Below the pieces are notes generated by a model that was not told the origin of the DNA, made no database searches, and saw only the letters and a program-made list of their open reading frames with translations. DNA of 64,000 nucleotides from Rhodococcoides trifolii (GTDB taxonomy: Bacteria > Actinomycetota > Actinomycetes > Mycobacteriales > Mycobacteriaceae). Of the stretch, positions 54,882 through 63,445 are shown piece after piece; positions within the stretch are counted from its first letter, which is position 1; the number at the start of each line of letters is the position of its first letter. The position numbers and the translations under genes were made by a program. The stretch is from the NCBI RefSeq assembly GCF_014635345.1, contig NZ_BMCU01000003.1:496001-560000 (forward strand), read 5' to 3'.

Positions 54882-55742
54882 TCAGCTGACGGACGACGCA
54901 ATCTCGTCCCGCGCGGCTGTGCCATCGGCACCGAAATCGTTGCGCTCGAACACGTTCCACTCTTGCAGCAGCGGCTTGACCACCTGCTCGCTCTGCATCT
55001 CGGGCGTATAGATCCCGGCGTTCTCGAGCAACGTGGAGCTACTACCCTGGCCCGGCAGTTCGACGACCGGCACGGCGAAGTCGGCCACCCGGTCGGCGAT
55101 GGCGCGCATGGACAGATCCGGTTCGATATCGAGCGCGGCGCTGACGAGGTTGCGGAAGAACGTCGCCTGAAGCTCGTCGTCCTGCGCGATGCGGGAGAAG
55201 ATCGCGGCGAGGCGCGGTTCCGTCGCCAACTCGGCCGCACGCCGGTGCCGCAGGCCTGCCGCTGTCTCGTCGAGTGCGTACTTGACCAGCATGTCCACCA
55301 CGTGCAGGGAGGGCGCGGAGTATCCCTCGGTCATGTACTCGATACGCACCCGCTCGAGTTCGACCGGATCGACGGCGCGGGTGGTCATCAGGAAGTCCCG
55401 CAACACGATCGCGTGGCGATTCTCCTCGGCGGTCCAGCGGCCGATCCACTTCCACCACACACCCTTCTTGCGCAGCGAGAAGGCGAGATCGCGGTGGTAC
55501 GCCGGGAGATTGTCGGCGATGAGCACGCTGACCGTCGCCGCGATGCGATCGACGTCCGTCAGTCCTGCCTGCGCGGCGGTCCAGTCCTCGCCGCCGAGGA
55601 ACGCGAAGTTGCGCCCTTCGGCCCACGGGACGAAGTCGTGCGACTCCCAGTCCTGTGCGGCGCCCACGTGGCGGTCGTAATTTTCCTCGGCGACCTCTTC
55701 GAGAGCAGCAAGCAACTCGGCATCGGTCTTCGGTGACGTCAT
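54882..55742 (-). CDS. desA2: DesA2-like acyl-ACP desaturase with altered di-iron site
   Basis: A 286-residue ferritin-like protein of the acyl-ACP desaturase family, at the locus of M. tuberculosis desA2 (Rv1094). Candidate ligands are D77 (in A-D-N-L-P), E107-N-R-H110 (W-T-A-E-E-N-R-H), E159 and E190. The second motif, expected as D-E-x-x-H, reads D189-E-L-Q-A193, so the conserved second His is missing. Activity as a conventional desaturase is uncertain. ATG 55742 is chosen. It ends at the convergent fum terminator. Confidence 0.85.
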   Translation of the reverse strand: MTSPKTDAELLAALEEVAEENYDRHVGAAQDWESHDFVPWAEGRNFAFLGGEDWTAAQAGLTDVDRIAATVSVLIADNLPAYHRDLAFSLRKKGVWWKWIGRWTAEENRHAIVLRDFLMTTRAVDPVELERVRIEYMTEGYSAPSLHVVDMLVKYALDETAAGLRHRRAAELATEPRLAAIFSRIAQDDELQATFFRNLVSAALDIEPDLSMRAIADRVADFAVPVVELPGQGSSSTLLENAGIYTPEMQSEQVVKPLLQEWNVFERNDFGADGTAARDEIASSVS

Positions 55743-55813
55743 GGGCGCAAGCATAACGACCGCCCCAGGGGTGTGACCTCTCACTACCGTCGCGGTGTGA
55801 CCGCTCACAGAGC

Positions 55814-56488
55814 CTAGAAGTCGGAGCTCGCGACCTCGGTCTCGTCGTCACGAATTGCGGCCACGATGCGATCTGCAACCCGTGCGGGATCGAGACCGGT
55901 GGGCAGTTTCGGCGGACTGCCCGCGATCGCCCGGTCGACCAGGCCGGTTTCGGTGTGCGGCGGGCGCACATCGACGATGCGGATTTTGCTTCTGCGCGCT
56001 TCGTGACGAACCGCGGTGAAGAACGCGCTGATCGCCGACTTGCTGGCGGAGTACGCAGCCATGTTGCCCGTCGGCGTTTCGACGAGGACAGCGCTGATGT
56101 TGAGGATCACCGCACCCTTCTCCATGACTCCGAGAGCCGCGCGAGTGAGTCGGAGCGGGGCGAGATAGTTGACCAGGAGGAGATCGTCGACTGTGTCGTC
56201 GTCGACGTCCGCTGCCGATCCGAATGCAGCTATGCCGGACGCGATCACGACGCCGTCGAGGCGACCGCCGTCGGCATTGGCCTTGTCGACCATCGATCGG
56301 GGCGCATCGGGCTGTCGTAGGTCACCGGTCACCACGTGCGCACCGTCGATACCGAGACCGTTGAGTGAGTGCTCGTTACGGCCGGCGAGCGTGAGGGTGG
56401 CACCCGCGTCGGCGAGACCGCGCGCGATCAGAGATCCGAGCGCGCCACTCGCACCGACGACAATGAAGTGCTTTCCAGAAATGTCCAT
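55814..56488 (-). CDS. Short-chain dehydrogenase/reductase (SDR)
   Basis: A 224-residue classical SDR. The NAD(P) motif G-A-S-G-A-L-G lies at 13-19. The helix-4 region has L-L-L-V-N-Y-L-A-P. The catalytic Ser lies in N-I-S-A-V, and Y-S-A-S-K provides the Tyr/Lys pair. The N-terminal arginine after strand 2 (A-G-R-N) suggests NADP(H). The substrate is unknown. It lies 60 bp downstream of phoH2 on the same strand, with a hairpin between. Confidence 0.9.
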   Translation of the reverse strand: MDISGKHFIVVGASGALGSLIARGLADAGATLTLAGRNEHSLNGLGIDGAHVVTGDLRQPDAPRSMVDKANADGGRLDGVVIASGIAAFGSAADVDDDTVDDLLLVNYLAPLRLTRAALGVMEKGAVILNISAVLVETPTGNMAAYSASKSAISAFFTAVRHEARRSKIRIVDVRPPHTETGLVDRAIAGSPPKLPTGLDPARVADRIVAAIRDDETEVASSDF

Positions 56489-56501
56489 GGTGAAGGTTCG
56501 G

Positions 56502-56535
56502 GGTCACCCTGCCCCGCGGACGAGGCAGGGTGACC
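56502..56535 (-). terminator. 12-bp hairpin between phoH2 and the SDR gene
   Basis: Bases 56502-56513 and 56524-56535 are perfect inverted repeats around a 10-nt GC-rich loop, just downstream of the phoH2 stop. There is no T-run. It could terminate, attenuate or stabilise mRNA between the two genes. Confidence 0.5.
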
Positions 56536-56547
56536 AGGAGAGAGAAC

Positions 56548-57855
56548 TCAGTTGGGGCCGAACTCCTCCAGCATCTCCGTTACGAGAGCCGCGATCGGCG
56601 ATCGCTCGCTACGGGTGAGCGTGATGTGCGCGAAGAGCGGGTGACCCTTCAGCTTCTCGATGACAGCGGCAACACCGTCGTGCCGACCGACCCGCAGGTT
56701 GTCACGCTGCGCCACGTCGTGGGTGAGCACGACCCGCGATCCGGTTCCGAGCCGCGACAGCACGGTCAGCAGGACGTTGCGTTCGAGCGACTGCGCCTCG
56801 TCCACGATCACGAACGAATCGTGCAGTGATCGACCGCGAATGTGCGTGAGCGGCAACACTTCCAGCATGCCCCGCGCGGTGACTTCCTCGATGACCTCGG
56901 GGCTGGCGAGCCCGTCGAGGGTGTCGAACACCGCCTGCGCCCACGGGCCCATCTTCTCGCTCTCGCTACCCGGTAGGTATCCGAGTTCCTGTCCGCCGAC
57001 CGCATACAGCGGACGAAAGACGACGACCTTGCGGTGCGTCCGCCGCTCGAGGACTGCTTCGAGGCCGGCCGTGAGCGCGAGGGCCGACTTGCCGGTTCCC
57101 GCTTTGCCGCCGAGGGAGATGATGCCGACGCTCTCGTCGAGCAGGAGGTCCAGTGCCACACGCTGTTCCGCGGAACGACCGTGCAGGCCGAACGCTTCGC
57201 GCTCCCCTCGGACCAGTTGTACCCGCTTGTCCGCGGTGACGCGTCCCAGCGCACTCGACGTGCCGCCGAGTAGGCGAACACCGGTGTGACACGGCAATTC
57301 TCGCGCCTGTTCGATGTCCAGAACGCCTTCGGCGAACAACGCGTCGACGGTCTGCTTCGACACGTCCACCTCGGCCATACCCGTCCACCCGGACGGCACC
57401 ACGTCCTGAGCGCGGTATTCGTCGGCGGGCAGGCCGACGGCACCGGCTTTGACTCGCAGAGGGATGTCCTTGCTGACGAGAACCACGTCTTTGCCCTCGG
57501 CAGCCAAATTCAGTGCGCAGGCAAGGATTCGGGAGTCGTTCGAGTCGGTGCGGAATCCCACCGGCAGCACCGACGGATCCGTGTGGTTGAGCTCGACCTG
57601 CAATGTCCCGCCGTCGGAGCCGATCGGGACGGGTTGATCGAGGCGCCCGTACTCGATGCGCAGGTCGTCGAGCATGCGCAACGTCTCGCGAGCGAACCAG
57701 CCCAGCTCGTGGTGGTGGCGTTTGCCCTCGAGTTCGCTGATGACGACCAGCGGAAGAATCACCTCGTGCTCGGCGAACCTGACGACCGCCCAGGGGTCGG
57801 AGAGCAGAACAGAAGTGTCCAAGACATAAGTACGAACGGAGCGAGCAGAAGTCAC
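56548..57855 (-). CDS. phoH2: PhoH2 (PIN-domain RNase fused to PhoH ATPase)
   Basis: A 435-residue two-domain RNA helicase/ribonuclease. The N-terminal PIN domain has D13 (Y-V-L-D-T-S-V-L-L), E41, D104 and D107 as the acidic set. The PhoH domain has the Walker A G250-K-A-G-T-G-K-S257 and Walker B F-V-I-V-D-E-A-Q. Mycobacterial PhoH2 unwinds and cleaves RNA and is paired with a small antitoxin-like PhoAT. GTG 57855 has AGGAG 8 nt upstream. No obvious PhoAT gene is seen, only short leader frames. It matches Rv1095. Confidence 0.94.
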   Translation of the reverse strand: MTSARSVRTYVLDTSVLLSDPWAVVRFAEHEVILPLVVISELEGKRHHHELGWFARETLRMLDDLRIEYGRLDQPVPIGSDGGTLQVELNHTDPSVLPVGFRTDSNDSRILACALNLAAEGKDVVLVSKDIPLRVKAGAVGLPADEYRAQDVVPSGWTGMAEVDVSKQTVDALFAEGVLDIEQARELPCHTGVRLLGGTSSALGRVTADKRVQLVRGEREAFGLHGRSAEQRVALDLLLDESVGIISLGGKAGTGKSALALTAGLEAVLERRTHRKVVVFRPLYAVGGQELGYLPGSESEKMGPWAQAVFDTLDGLASPEVIEEVTARGMLEVLPLTHIRGRSLHDSFVIVDEAQSLERNVLLTVLSRLGTGSRVVLTHDVAQRDNLRVGRHDGVAAVIEKLKGHPLFAHITLTRSERSPIAALVTEMLEEFGPN

Positions 57856-58148
57856 GTGGAGCTCCTCGGCGTGGGCGGTACCCGCACACGCTGTCGATCG
57901 CTGGACCGGTCCGTCCCGATGTGTCAGGTGACACGAGGGCCGGGCACCGGCCCTCTCGCACTGAATGACTCAGTCACGTATCAGGACCTCCCGCACCGTC
58001 AGCTTCCCCGCTGCCGGTGAGATGGACGCTACTGCGAAAGGTGCCGTAGGGCGCGTCGGACACGACGAGCGTCGGTGAACAACAGGTAAAGACAGAAGGC
58101 CGTTCGTTCTCCGGAAAGGTCGAGCCCGGCGGTGTTAGCGTCCCTCAC
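57856..58148. promoter_or_regulatory. Divergent phoH2/lipase region with hairpins and a leader ORF
   Basis: This 293-bp gap carries a perfect 9-bp stem with a 3-nt loop (57935-57955) and an adjacent palindrome GTGTCA-GG-TGACAC (57921-57934). On the minus strand, a 17-codon frame (GTG 57977 to stop 57924) with GGGAGG upstream runs through both structures toward phoH2. On the plus strand, -10-like TAGCGT (58136-58141) ends 7 nt before the lipase ATG. Confidence 0.5.
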
Positions 58149-58964
58149 ATGACTCAGGCTGTGGACAACGCGAACTTCGAGGGTACCGAGGGCACCGTCG
58201 AGTACTTGGTGTGGCGAACCAGCGATCCGACGTTCGTCGCACTGATCTCACACGGGTTCGGCGAACATGCGATGCGTTACCAGCACGTCGCCGAAGCGCT
58301 GGTCGGCATCGGCGCCGTCGTGTACGCGCCGGACCACCTCGGCCACGGAAAGTCCGACGGCGCCCGCGCGGTCGTCACCGACGCAGATCACATCGCGGTC
58401 GACCTGCACACGGTCGCCGACATCGCTCGACGCGAGAATCGCGGCATCCCCGTCGTGCTTGTCGGACACTCGATGGGCGGTCTCGTCGCGACCCGATTCG
58501 CGCAGCTCTACCGCGGCGAACTGTCTGCCCTGGTCCTGTCGGGACCCCTCCTCGGCGAACACCCCGCGTTGGCGTTGCTCGACATGGACCCGATCCCCGA
58601 GATCCCCGTCGATCCCGAGACGCTCTCGCGCGATCCGAAGGTGGGCGAGGCGTACATGGCCGACCCGCTGATCTATCACGGCCCGTTCGCCCGCGAGACC
58701 CTCGAAGCGTTCAAGAAGGCGATGCCCCTCGTGTCCGGCGGCGGGACCCTCGGTGAGCAGGCCACGTTCTGGATTCACGGGCGCGACGACGCTCTGGTGC
58801 CGTACGACACCACCGCTGCCGCCATGCCGTCCCTGCGAGGACCGCAGTTCCAGGAGAAGACCTACCCCGGCGCCAAGCACGAGATCTTCAACGAGACGAA
58901 CTCCGACGACGTGATCGGCGACGTGCTGACGTTCCTGAAAGACTCAGGCCTGCCGACGAGTTAG
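58149..58964 (+). CDS. Monoacylglycerol-lipase-like alpha/beta hydrolase
   Basis: A 271-residue serine hydrolase like M. tuberculosis Rv0183. The oxyanion strand is I-S-H-G-F-G-E-H, the D-H-L-G-H-G-K-S-D loop is typical of lysophospholipase/MAGL enzymes, and the nucleophile elbow is G-H-S108-M-G-G. The acid lies in G-R-D-D-A-L-V-P and the His in G-A-K-H-E-I-F. It has no signal peptide. It is probably leaderless. Its 3' end overlaps convergent glyA by 4 bp. It likely hydrolyses monoacylglycerols. Confidence 0.9.
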   Translation: MTQAVDNANFEGTEGTVEYLVWRTSDPTFVALISHGFGEHAMRYQHVAEALVGIGAVVYAPDHLGHGKSDGARAVVTDADHIAVDLHTVADIARRENRGIPVVLVGHSMGGLVATRFAQLYRGELSALVLSGPLLGEHPALALLDMDPIPEIPVDPETLSRDPKVGEAYMADPLIYHGPFARETLEAFKKAMPLVSGGGTLGEQATFWIHGRDDALVPYDTTAAAMPSLRGPQFQEKTYPGAKHEIFNETNSDDVIGDVLTFLKDSGLPTS

Positions 58965-60259
58965 CCCAACAGTCCCCAGTCCTCGAGGCCCTCGTACAGC
59001 GGGCGGTTCTGCGCCAGCGTGGTGACCCGCGAGCGGAGCGAATCGGATGCCTCACCCGTAGCCAGGGCGGTGGCGATGATGTCGGCGACCTCGGTGAACT
59101 CTTCCTCGCCGAAGCCGCGGGTGGCGAGCGCCGACGTACCGATCCGCAGGCCGGACGTCACCATCGGCGGGCGCGGGTCGAACGGAACGGCGTTGCGATT
59201 CACCGTGATTCCGACTTCGTGCAGAAGGTTCTCGGCCTGCTGTCCGTCGAGCTGCGAGTTCCGCAGGTCGACCAGCGCGAGGTGGACGTCGGTGCCGCCG
59301 GTGAGAACCGAAACACCCTTGTCCGCAACGTCTTTACCGGTCAACCGCTCGGCGAGCAGCGACGCGCCGAGCAGGGTGCGTTCCTGACGTTCGCGGAACT
59401 CCGGGGTGCCGGCAATCTTGAACGCGACGGCCTTGGCTGCGATCGCGTGCATCAACGGCCCGCCCTGCTGCCCGGGGAACACGGCGGAGTTGAGCTTCTT
59501 GGCCCATTCCTTCTTCGCCAGGATGATGCCGGAGCGGGGTCCGCCGAGGGTCTTGTGCACTGTCGACGACACGACGTCGGCGTACGGCACGGGCGACGGA
59601 TGCACCCCTGCCGCAACGAGTCCCGCGAAGTGCGCCATGTCGACCCAGAGCAGCGCGCCGACCTCGTCGGCGATGGACCGGAACGCGGCGAAGTCCTGGA
59701 ATCGGGGGTAGGCGGACCAGCCGGCGATCAGGACCTGAGGCTTGGCGGCGATCGCCTGCTTGCGCACCTCGTCCATGTCGATGCGGTGGTCTTCCTTCGA
59801 CACGCCGTAGGACTCGACCTCGTAGAGCTTGCCTGAGAAGTTGAGCTTCATGCCGTGAGTGAGGTGGCCACCGTGAGCGAGGTCGAGACCCATGATTTTA
59901 TCGCCCGGGTTGATGAGCGCCATGAGCACGGCGGCGTTGGCCTGCGCACCGGCGTGCGGCTGCACGTTGGCGAACTCGGCGCCGAACAGTTCCTTCGCGC
60001 GCTCGCGCGCGAGGTTCTCCACGATGTCGACATGCTCGCAGCCGCCGTAGTACCGGCGACCCGGGTATCCCTCGGCGTACTTGTTGGTCAGCACACTGCC
60101 CTGAGCCTGAAGCACCGCGCGCGGGACGAAGTTCTCGGACGCGATCATCTCGAGCGTGTCGCGCTGACGGCCGAGTTCACCCGCAAGCGCCGCCGCGACC
60201 TCGGGATCGACCTCGCCGAGCGAGGCGGTGAGTGCGGACGTGACGGGTGCAGCGGTCAT
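58961..60259 (-). CDS. glyA: Serine hydroxymethyltransferase GlyA
   Basis: A 432-residue PLP enzyme converting serine plus tetrahydrofolate to glycine plus methylene-THF, the main one-carbon source. The PLP lysine lies in [20 protein letters not shown] near residue 40 and [14 protein letters not shown] near 58 are conserved. ATG 60259 has GGAGAAG upstream and is preferred over an upstream GTG-type start at 60301. It corresponds to Rv1093. Confidence 0.96.
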   Translation of the reverse strand: MTAAPVTSALTASLGEVDPEVAAALAGELGRQRDTLEMIASENFVPRAVLQAQGSVLTNKYAEGYPGRRYYGGCEHVDIVENLARERAKELFGAEFANVQPHAGAQANAAVLMALINPGDKIMGLDLAHGGHLTHGMKLNFSGKLYEVESYGVSKEDHRIDMDEVRKQAIAAKPQVLIAGWSAYPRFQDFAAFRSIADEVGALLWVDMAHFAGLVAAGVHPSPVPYADVVSSTVHKTLGGPRSGIILAKKEWAKKLNSAVFPGQQGGPLMHAIAAKAVAFKIAGTPEFRERQERTLLGASLLAERLTGKDVADKGVSVLTGGTDVHLALVDLRNSQLDGQQAENLLHEVGITVNRNAVPFDPRPPMVTSGLRIGTSALATRGFGEEEFTEVADIIATALATGEASDSLRSRVTTLAQNRPLYEGLEDWGLLG

Positions 60260-60316
60260 CGGTTCTTCTCCAGAGGTCACGAGTGCGGGAACTACGGTCA
60301 TCCTATTGGCAACAGG

Positions 60317-61507
60317 TCAGCGCAGCGACGACGGGATGAGCGGTTCATCCAGGAGGCGCCGAAACAGCTCGCTGCGCTCACCGGGCGAGCGACCGCGATC
60401 GAGCCACGTACCGAGCAGCCGATACCCCTCGACATAGGTGCTGGTGTAAGCCCGCCACAACGGTGAGGAGAGGAACCTCAGCATCTGCCGCGCACGTTCG
60501 GGAGTGGCGAGCGACCACTGCTGCAGGAATGCGGCGACGTCGTCGTGGCTGCGGCCCTGATCGTGCAGCAGGAGCGCAGCGTCCTGGCGAACCCCGAGCA
60601 GTGCAGCCGACGCGTTCGCGAGCGCTTCGGCGCGGTCGCCGTCGAATCGAAGGCCGAGGTCGGCGTAGATGTCCTGCGCCCAGCGGCCCCACCCCGGTCC
60701 GACGATGGACCCGAGGGCGTGGTCGGCGAGACCTTCCGCCATCAGGCACTGCGGGGTGTTGACGAGGAACAGCGTCTGCTCGGTTTCCCCGCCGTGCACG
60801 AGTCCGGCTTCTTTGCGACAGTGCTCGGTGTGGTGGCCGGGGTACGACTCGTGGGCGATCAGGTGTGGCAGATGCGCCATGTGCTGTTGCAGGTCGGAGT
60901 TGATCGCCACGGTCGAGCGGTAGTTCCCGAGGTAGTAGTTGAAGCCGGACCACGGCTTGTCCCCCACCACTTCGTACTCGACGCGTTCGGTGTCGGGAAG
61001 GGTGTACTCGGCGCGGACGAGCTCGCGGAGTGCGCCGGAGAACGCGTCGACACATTCCTGCAACCGTTCCGGCGGGATCACGTCGGCCGCGCGATGCGCC
61101 CGAACGCGTTCCGCCAGCGGACCGCTGCCCGCCAGCACCTCGTCCATGAGGCGATGCGCCGACCGATAGTCCTCGGGGTCCCCCGTGGCGATACGGACGT
61201 CGAAGTACGCCTCCACCTCGTCGACGAACGTGATGCTCTCACCCGCGAACGTGCGGCCCGAGCATTCCAGTGCTCGCAAGTGCGCGTCGAGGAAGCGAGT
61301 TCGGTGCTCGGCGAGGTCGGTCGACGCCAGTTCCGTGCGTAGTTCGGCGGCCCTCGTCGCGAGAGAACGGGGCTCGGGAGCCGGATCGTTCTCGATCCGG
61401 CGACGCAGTGCCGGGTCACCGGTGTAGGCGTCGACGAACCCTGATTCGAGTCGGTCGAAGGCCAGGCCGAGGAGCAGATACTCGCGCACGAAGTCGTCGG
61501 CGTTCAC
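60317..61507 (-). CDS. DUF885-family protein, metallopeptidase-like
   Basis: A 396-residue DUF885 protein. The core [11 protein letters not shown] (about 225-235) resembles an HExxH-type zinc site. [16 protein letters not shown] follows and would give the third Glu ligand. There is no signal peptide, so it is cytoplasmic. The substrates of this family are poorly known. GTG 61507 is the start. It lies 57 bp upstream of glyA on the same strand and is divergent from coaA. Confidence 0.85.
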   Translation of the reverse strand: MNADDFVREYLLLGLAFDRLESGFVDAYTGDPALRRRIENDPAPEPRSLATRAAELRTELASTDLAEHRTRFLDAHLRALECSGRTFAGESITFVDEVEAYFDVRIATGDPEDYRSAHRLMDEVLAGSGPLAERVRAHRAADVIPPERLQECVDAFSGALRELVRAEYTLPDTERVEYEVVGDKPWSGFNYYLGNYRSTVAINSDLQQHMAHLPHLIAHESYPGHHTEHCRKEAGLVHGGETEQTLFLVNTPQCLMAEGLADHALGSIVGPGWGRWAQDIYADLGLRFDGDRAEALANASAALLGVRQDAALLLHDQGRSHDDVAAFLQQWSLATPERARQMLRFLSSPLWRAYTSTYVEGYRLLGTWLDRGRSPGERSELFRRLLDEPLIPSSLR

Positions 61508-61625
61508 GTCGGAGAACCCTACGCGGCCGGAAGTCGGCGGACCCCGATTGGTGGGATGGCAGCGCCACCAAGCACAATCGCTGCATGGATCCCCTGCGGT
61601 CGTCGACGCCGGCGAGCGGTTGCGC

Positions 61626-62558
61626 GTGTCACGAGTAGGCGAATCCAGCCCGTACGTCGAGTTCGATCGGCGTCAGTGGCGGACTCTGCGCAATTCGACA
61701 CCTCTGGTGTTGACGGAGAACGAGCTGAAGGGTCTGCGAGGCCTCGGAGAGCAGATCGACCTCGACGAAGTCGCCGAGGTGTATCTGCCTCTCGCTCGCC
61801 TGATTCATCTGCAGGTCGCTGCCCGCCAACGACTGTTCGCGGCTACGGCAACCTTCCTGGGTGAGAAGACGCCCGACCGTCAGGTTCCGTTCGTCATCGG
61901 CATCGCGGGCAGTGTCGCGGTGGGAAAATCGACCACGGCCCGCGTTCTTCAGGCGTTGCTGGCGCGATGGGAACACCACCCGCGGGTCGATCTGGTGACC
62001 ACCGACGGATTTCTGTACTCGACGTCCGAGCTGACCAAACGCGGCATCATGCACCGCAAGGGTTTTCCCGAGAGCTACGACCGTCGCAAGTTGCTGCGTT
62101 TCGTCACCGAGGTCAAGTCGGGTACGGAAGCCGTTGCGGCGCCGGTGTATTCGCACATCTCGTACGACATCATCCCGGGTGAATTCCACGTGGTTCGCCA
62201 GCCCGACATCCTGGTGATCGAGGGACTGAACGTGTTGCAGACGGGCCCGCGCCTGATGGTGTCGGACCTGTTCGACTTCTCCATCTACGTGGACGCGCGT
62301 ATCGAGGACATCGAACACTGGTACGTGCAGCGGTTCCTGGCTCTGCGCAAGACCTCCTTCGCCGACCCGTCGTCGCATTTCCACCACTACTCGGGGCTGA
62401 ACGACGAACACGCCCGTCTTGCGGCAGAGGACATCTGGCATTCGATCAACCGCCCGAACCTGGTGGAGAACATCCTGCCGACCCGTCCGCGGGCCACGCT
62501 GGTGCTGCGCAAGGACGGCGATCATGCCATCAACAGACTGCGTCTGCGCAAGCTCTGA
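61626..62558 (+). CDS. coaA: Type I pantothenate kinase CoaA
   Basis: A 310-residue kinase for the first step of coenzyme A synthesis. The P-loop [11 protein letters not shown] lies at 92-102. The N-terminus [12 protein letters not shown] is nearly as in M. tuberculosis CoaA (312 aa). D-G-F-L-Y, the feedback-site region and the [16 protein letters not shown] end are all conserved. GTG 61626 has GGCGAG upstream. The frame is open further upstream but is not conserved there. Confidence 0.96.
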   Translation: MSRVGESSPYVEFDRRQWRTLRNSTPLVLTENELKGLRGLGEQIDLDEVAEVYLPLARLIHLQVAARQRLFAATATFLGEKTPDRQVPFVIGIAGSVAVGKSTTARVLQALLARWEHHPRVDLVTTDGFLYSTSELTKRGIMHRKGFPESYDRRKLLRFVTEVKSGTEAVAAPVYSHISYDIIPGEFHVVRQPDILVIEGLNVLQTGPRLMVSDLFDFSIYVDARIEDIEHWYVQRFLALRKTSFADPSSHFHHYSGLNDEHARLAAEDIWHSINRPNLVENILPTRPRATLVLRKDGDHAINRLRLRKL

Positions 62559-62570
62559 ACCGGCGTGCGC

Positions 62571-63338
62571 CTAGATTCCGAACCGCCTGTGCCGGGCCGC
62601 GAAGTCTCGCAGCGCGCGTAGGAAGTCGACGCGGCGGAACTCCGGCCAGTACGCCTCGGTGAACCAGATTTCGGAATAGGCGCTCTGCCACAACAAGAAT
62701 CCGGAGAGGCGCTGTTCACCCGACGTTCTGATGACGAGATCAGGGTCCGGCTGGCCCGAGGTGTAGAGGTGCGCGTCGATCCCCTCGACGGTGATCTCCC
62801 GCAGCAGGTCTTCGCCCGTCTCACCGTCGGCGATCTTGTCGGCCAGCAGGGACTGCACCGCGTCGGCAATCTCCTGGCGACCTCCGTACCCCACGGCCAC
62901 ATTCACGTGGGTGCCGGATCGACCGGCCGTGCCGGAGGATGCTTCCTTCAACCGGCGGGCCGACTCGGCGGGCAACAGATCGAGGGTCCCGACGATCTTG
63001 ACGCTCCAGTTCTTACCCGGACCGCTGATTTCCTCGACGACGTCGGTGATGATCTCGAGCAGCGATTCGAGCTCGTCCGGATCGCGGCTGAGGTTCTCCG
63101 TCGACAGCAGATAGATCGTGGCCATCTCGATGCCGGCCATGTCGCACCACGTCAGCAGTTCGGCGATTTTCAGCGCACCCATGCGGTGACCGTGAGCCAC
63201 GTCGGTGAAACCGTTCTCGCGGGCCCACCGTCGGTTTCCGTCGCACATCACGGCCACGTGCCGGGGTTGCTGCGCTCCCTCGAGCTGCGCCAACAACCGG
63301 CGTTCGTACAGCGTGTACAGCAGACCGCGGGCCTTCAC
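62571..63338 (-). CDS. Short-chain Z-isoprenyl diphosphate synthase (UppS family, Rv1086-like)
   Basis: A 255-residue cis-prenyltransferase. M-C-D-G-N-R-R-W-A (residues 31-39) gives the catalytic Asp-Gly-Asn-Arg site. G-H-R-M-G-A and R-T-S-G-E-Q-R-L-S-G-F-L-L-W-Q are conserved. The E-x5-W-P-E-F-R-R-V-D-F end is typical. M. tuberculosis Rv1086 makes Z,E-farnesyl diphosphate, the precursor of decaprenyl phosphate for cell-wall assembly. GTG 63338 has GGGGCG upstream. It is convergent with coaA (12-bp gap). Confidence 0.92.
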   Translation of the reverse strand: MKARGLLYTLYERRLLAQLEGAQQPRHVAVMCDGNRRWARENGFTDVAHGHRMGALKIAELLTWCDMAGIEMATIYLLSTENLSRDPDELESLLEIITDVVEEISGPGKNWSVKIVGTLDLLPAESARRLKEASSGTAGRSGTHVNVAVGYGGRQEIADAVQSLLADKIADGETGEDLLREITVEGIDAHLYTSGQPDPDLVIRTSGEQRLSGFLLWQSAYSEIWFTEAYWPEFRRVDFLRALRDFAARHRRFGI

Positions 63339-63428
63339 TCAACGCCCCAACAGTTCTGTCTCCGACACGATGACTCACTTTACGCCCGCAGTTGCGGCGG
63401 CCCGGAGGTCGACACCCGTCCGCTAACT

Positions 63429-63440
63429 TACGGTACCGTA
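63429..63440. promoter_or_regulatory. Palindrome overlapping a leaderless promoter
   Basis: TACGGTACCGTA is a perfect 12-bp palindrome. Its right half contains the -10-like TACCGT (63434-63439), 6 nt before the GTG of the haemolysin III gene. It is a candidate operator for a repressor blocking the -10 box. Confidence 0.5.
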
Positions 63441-63445
63441 GGTTC

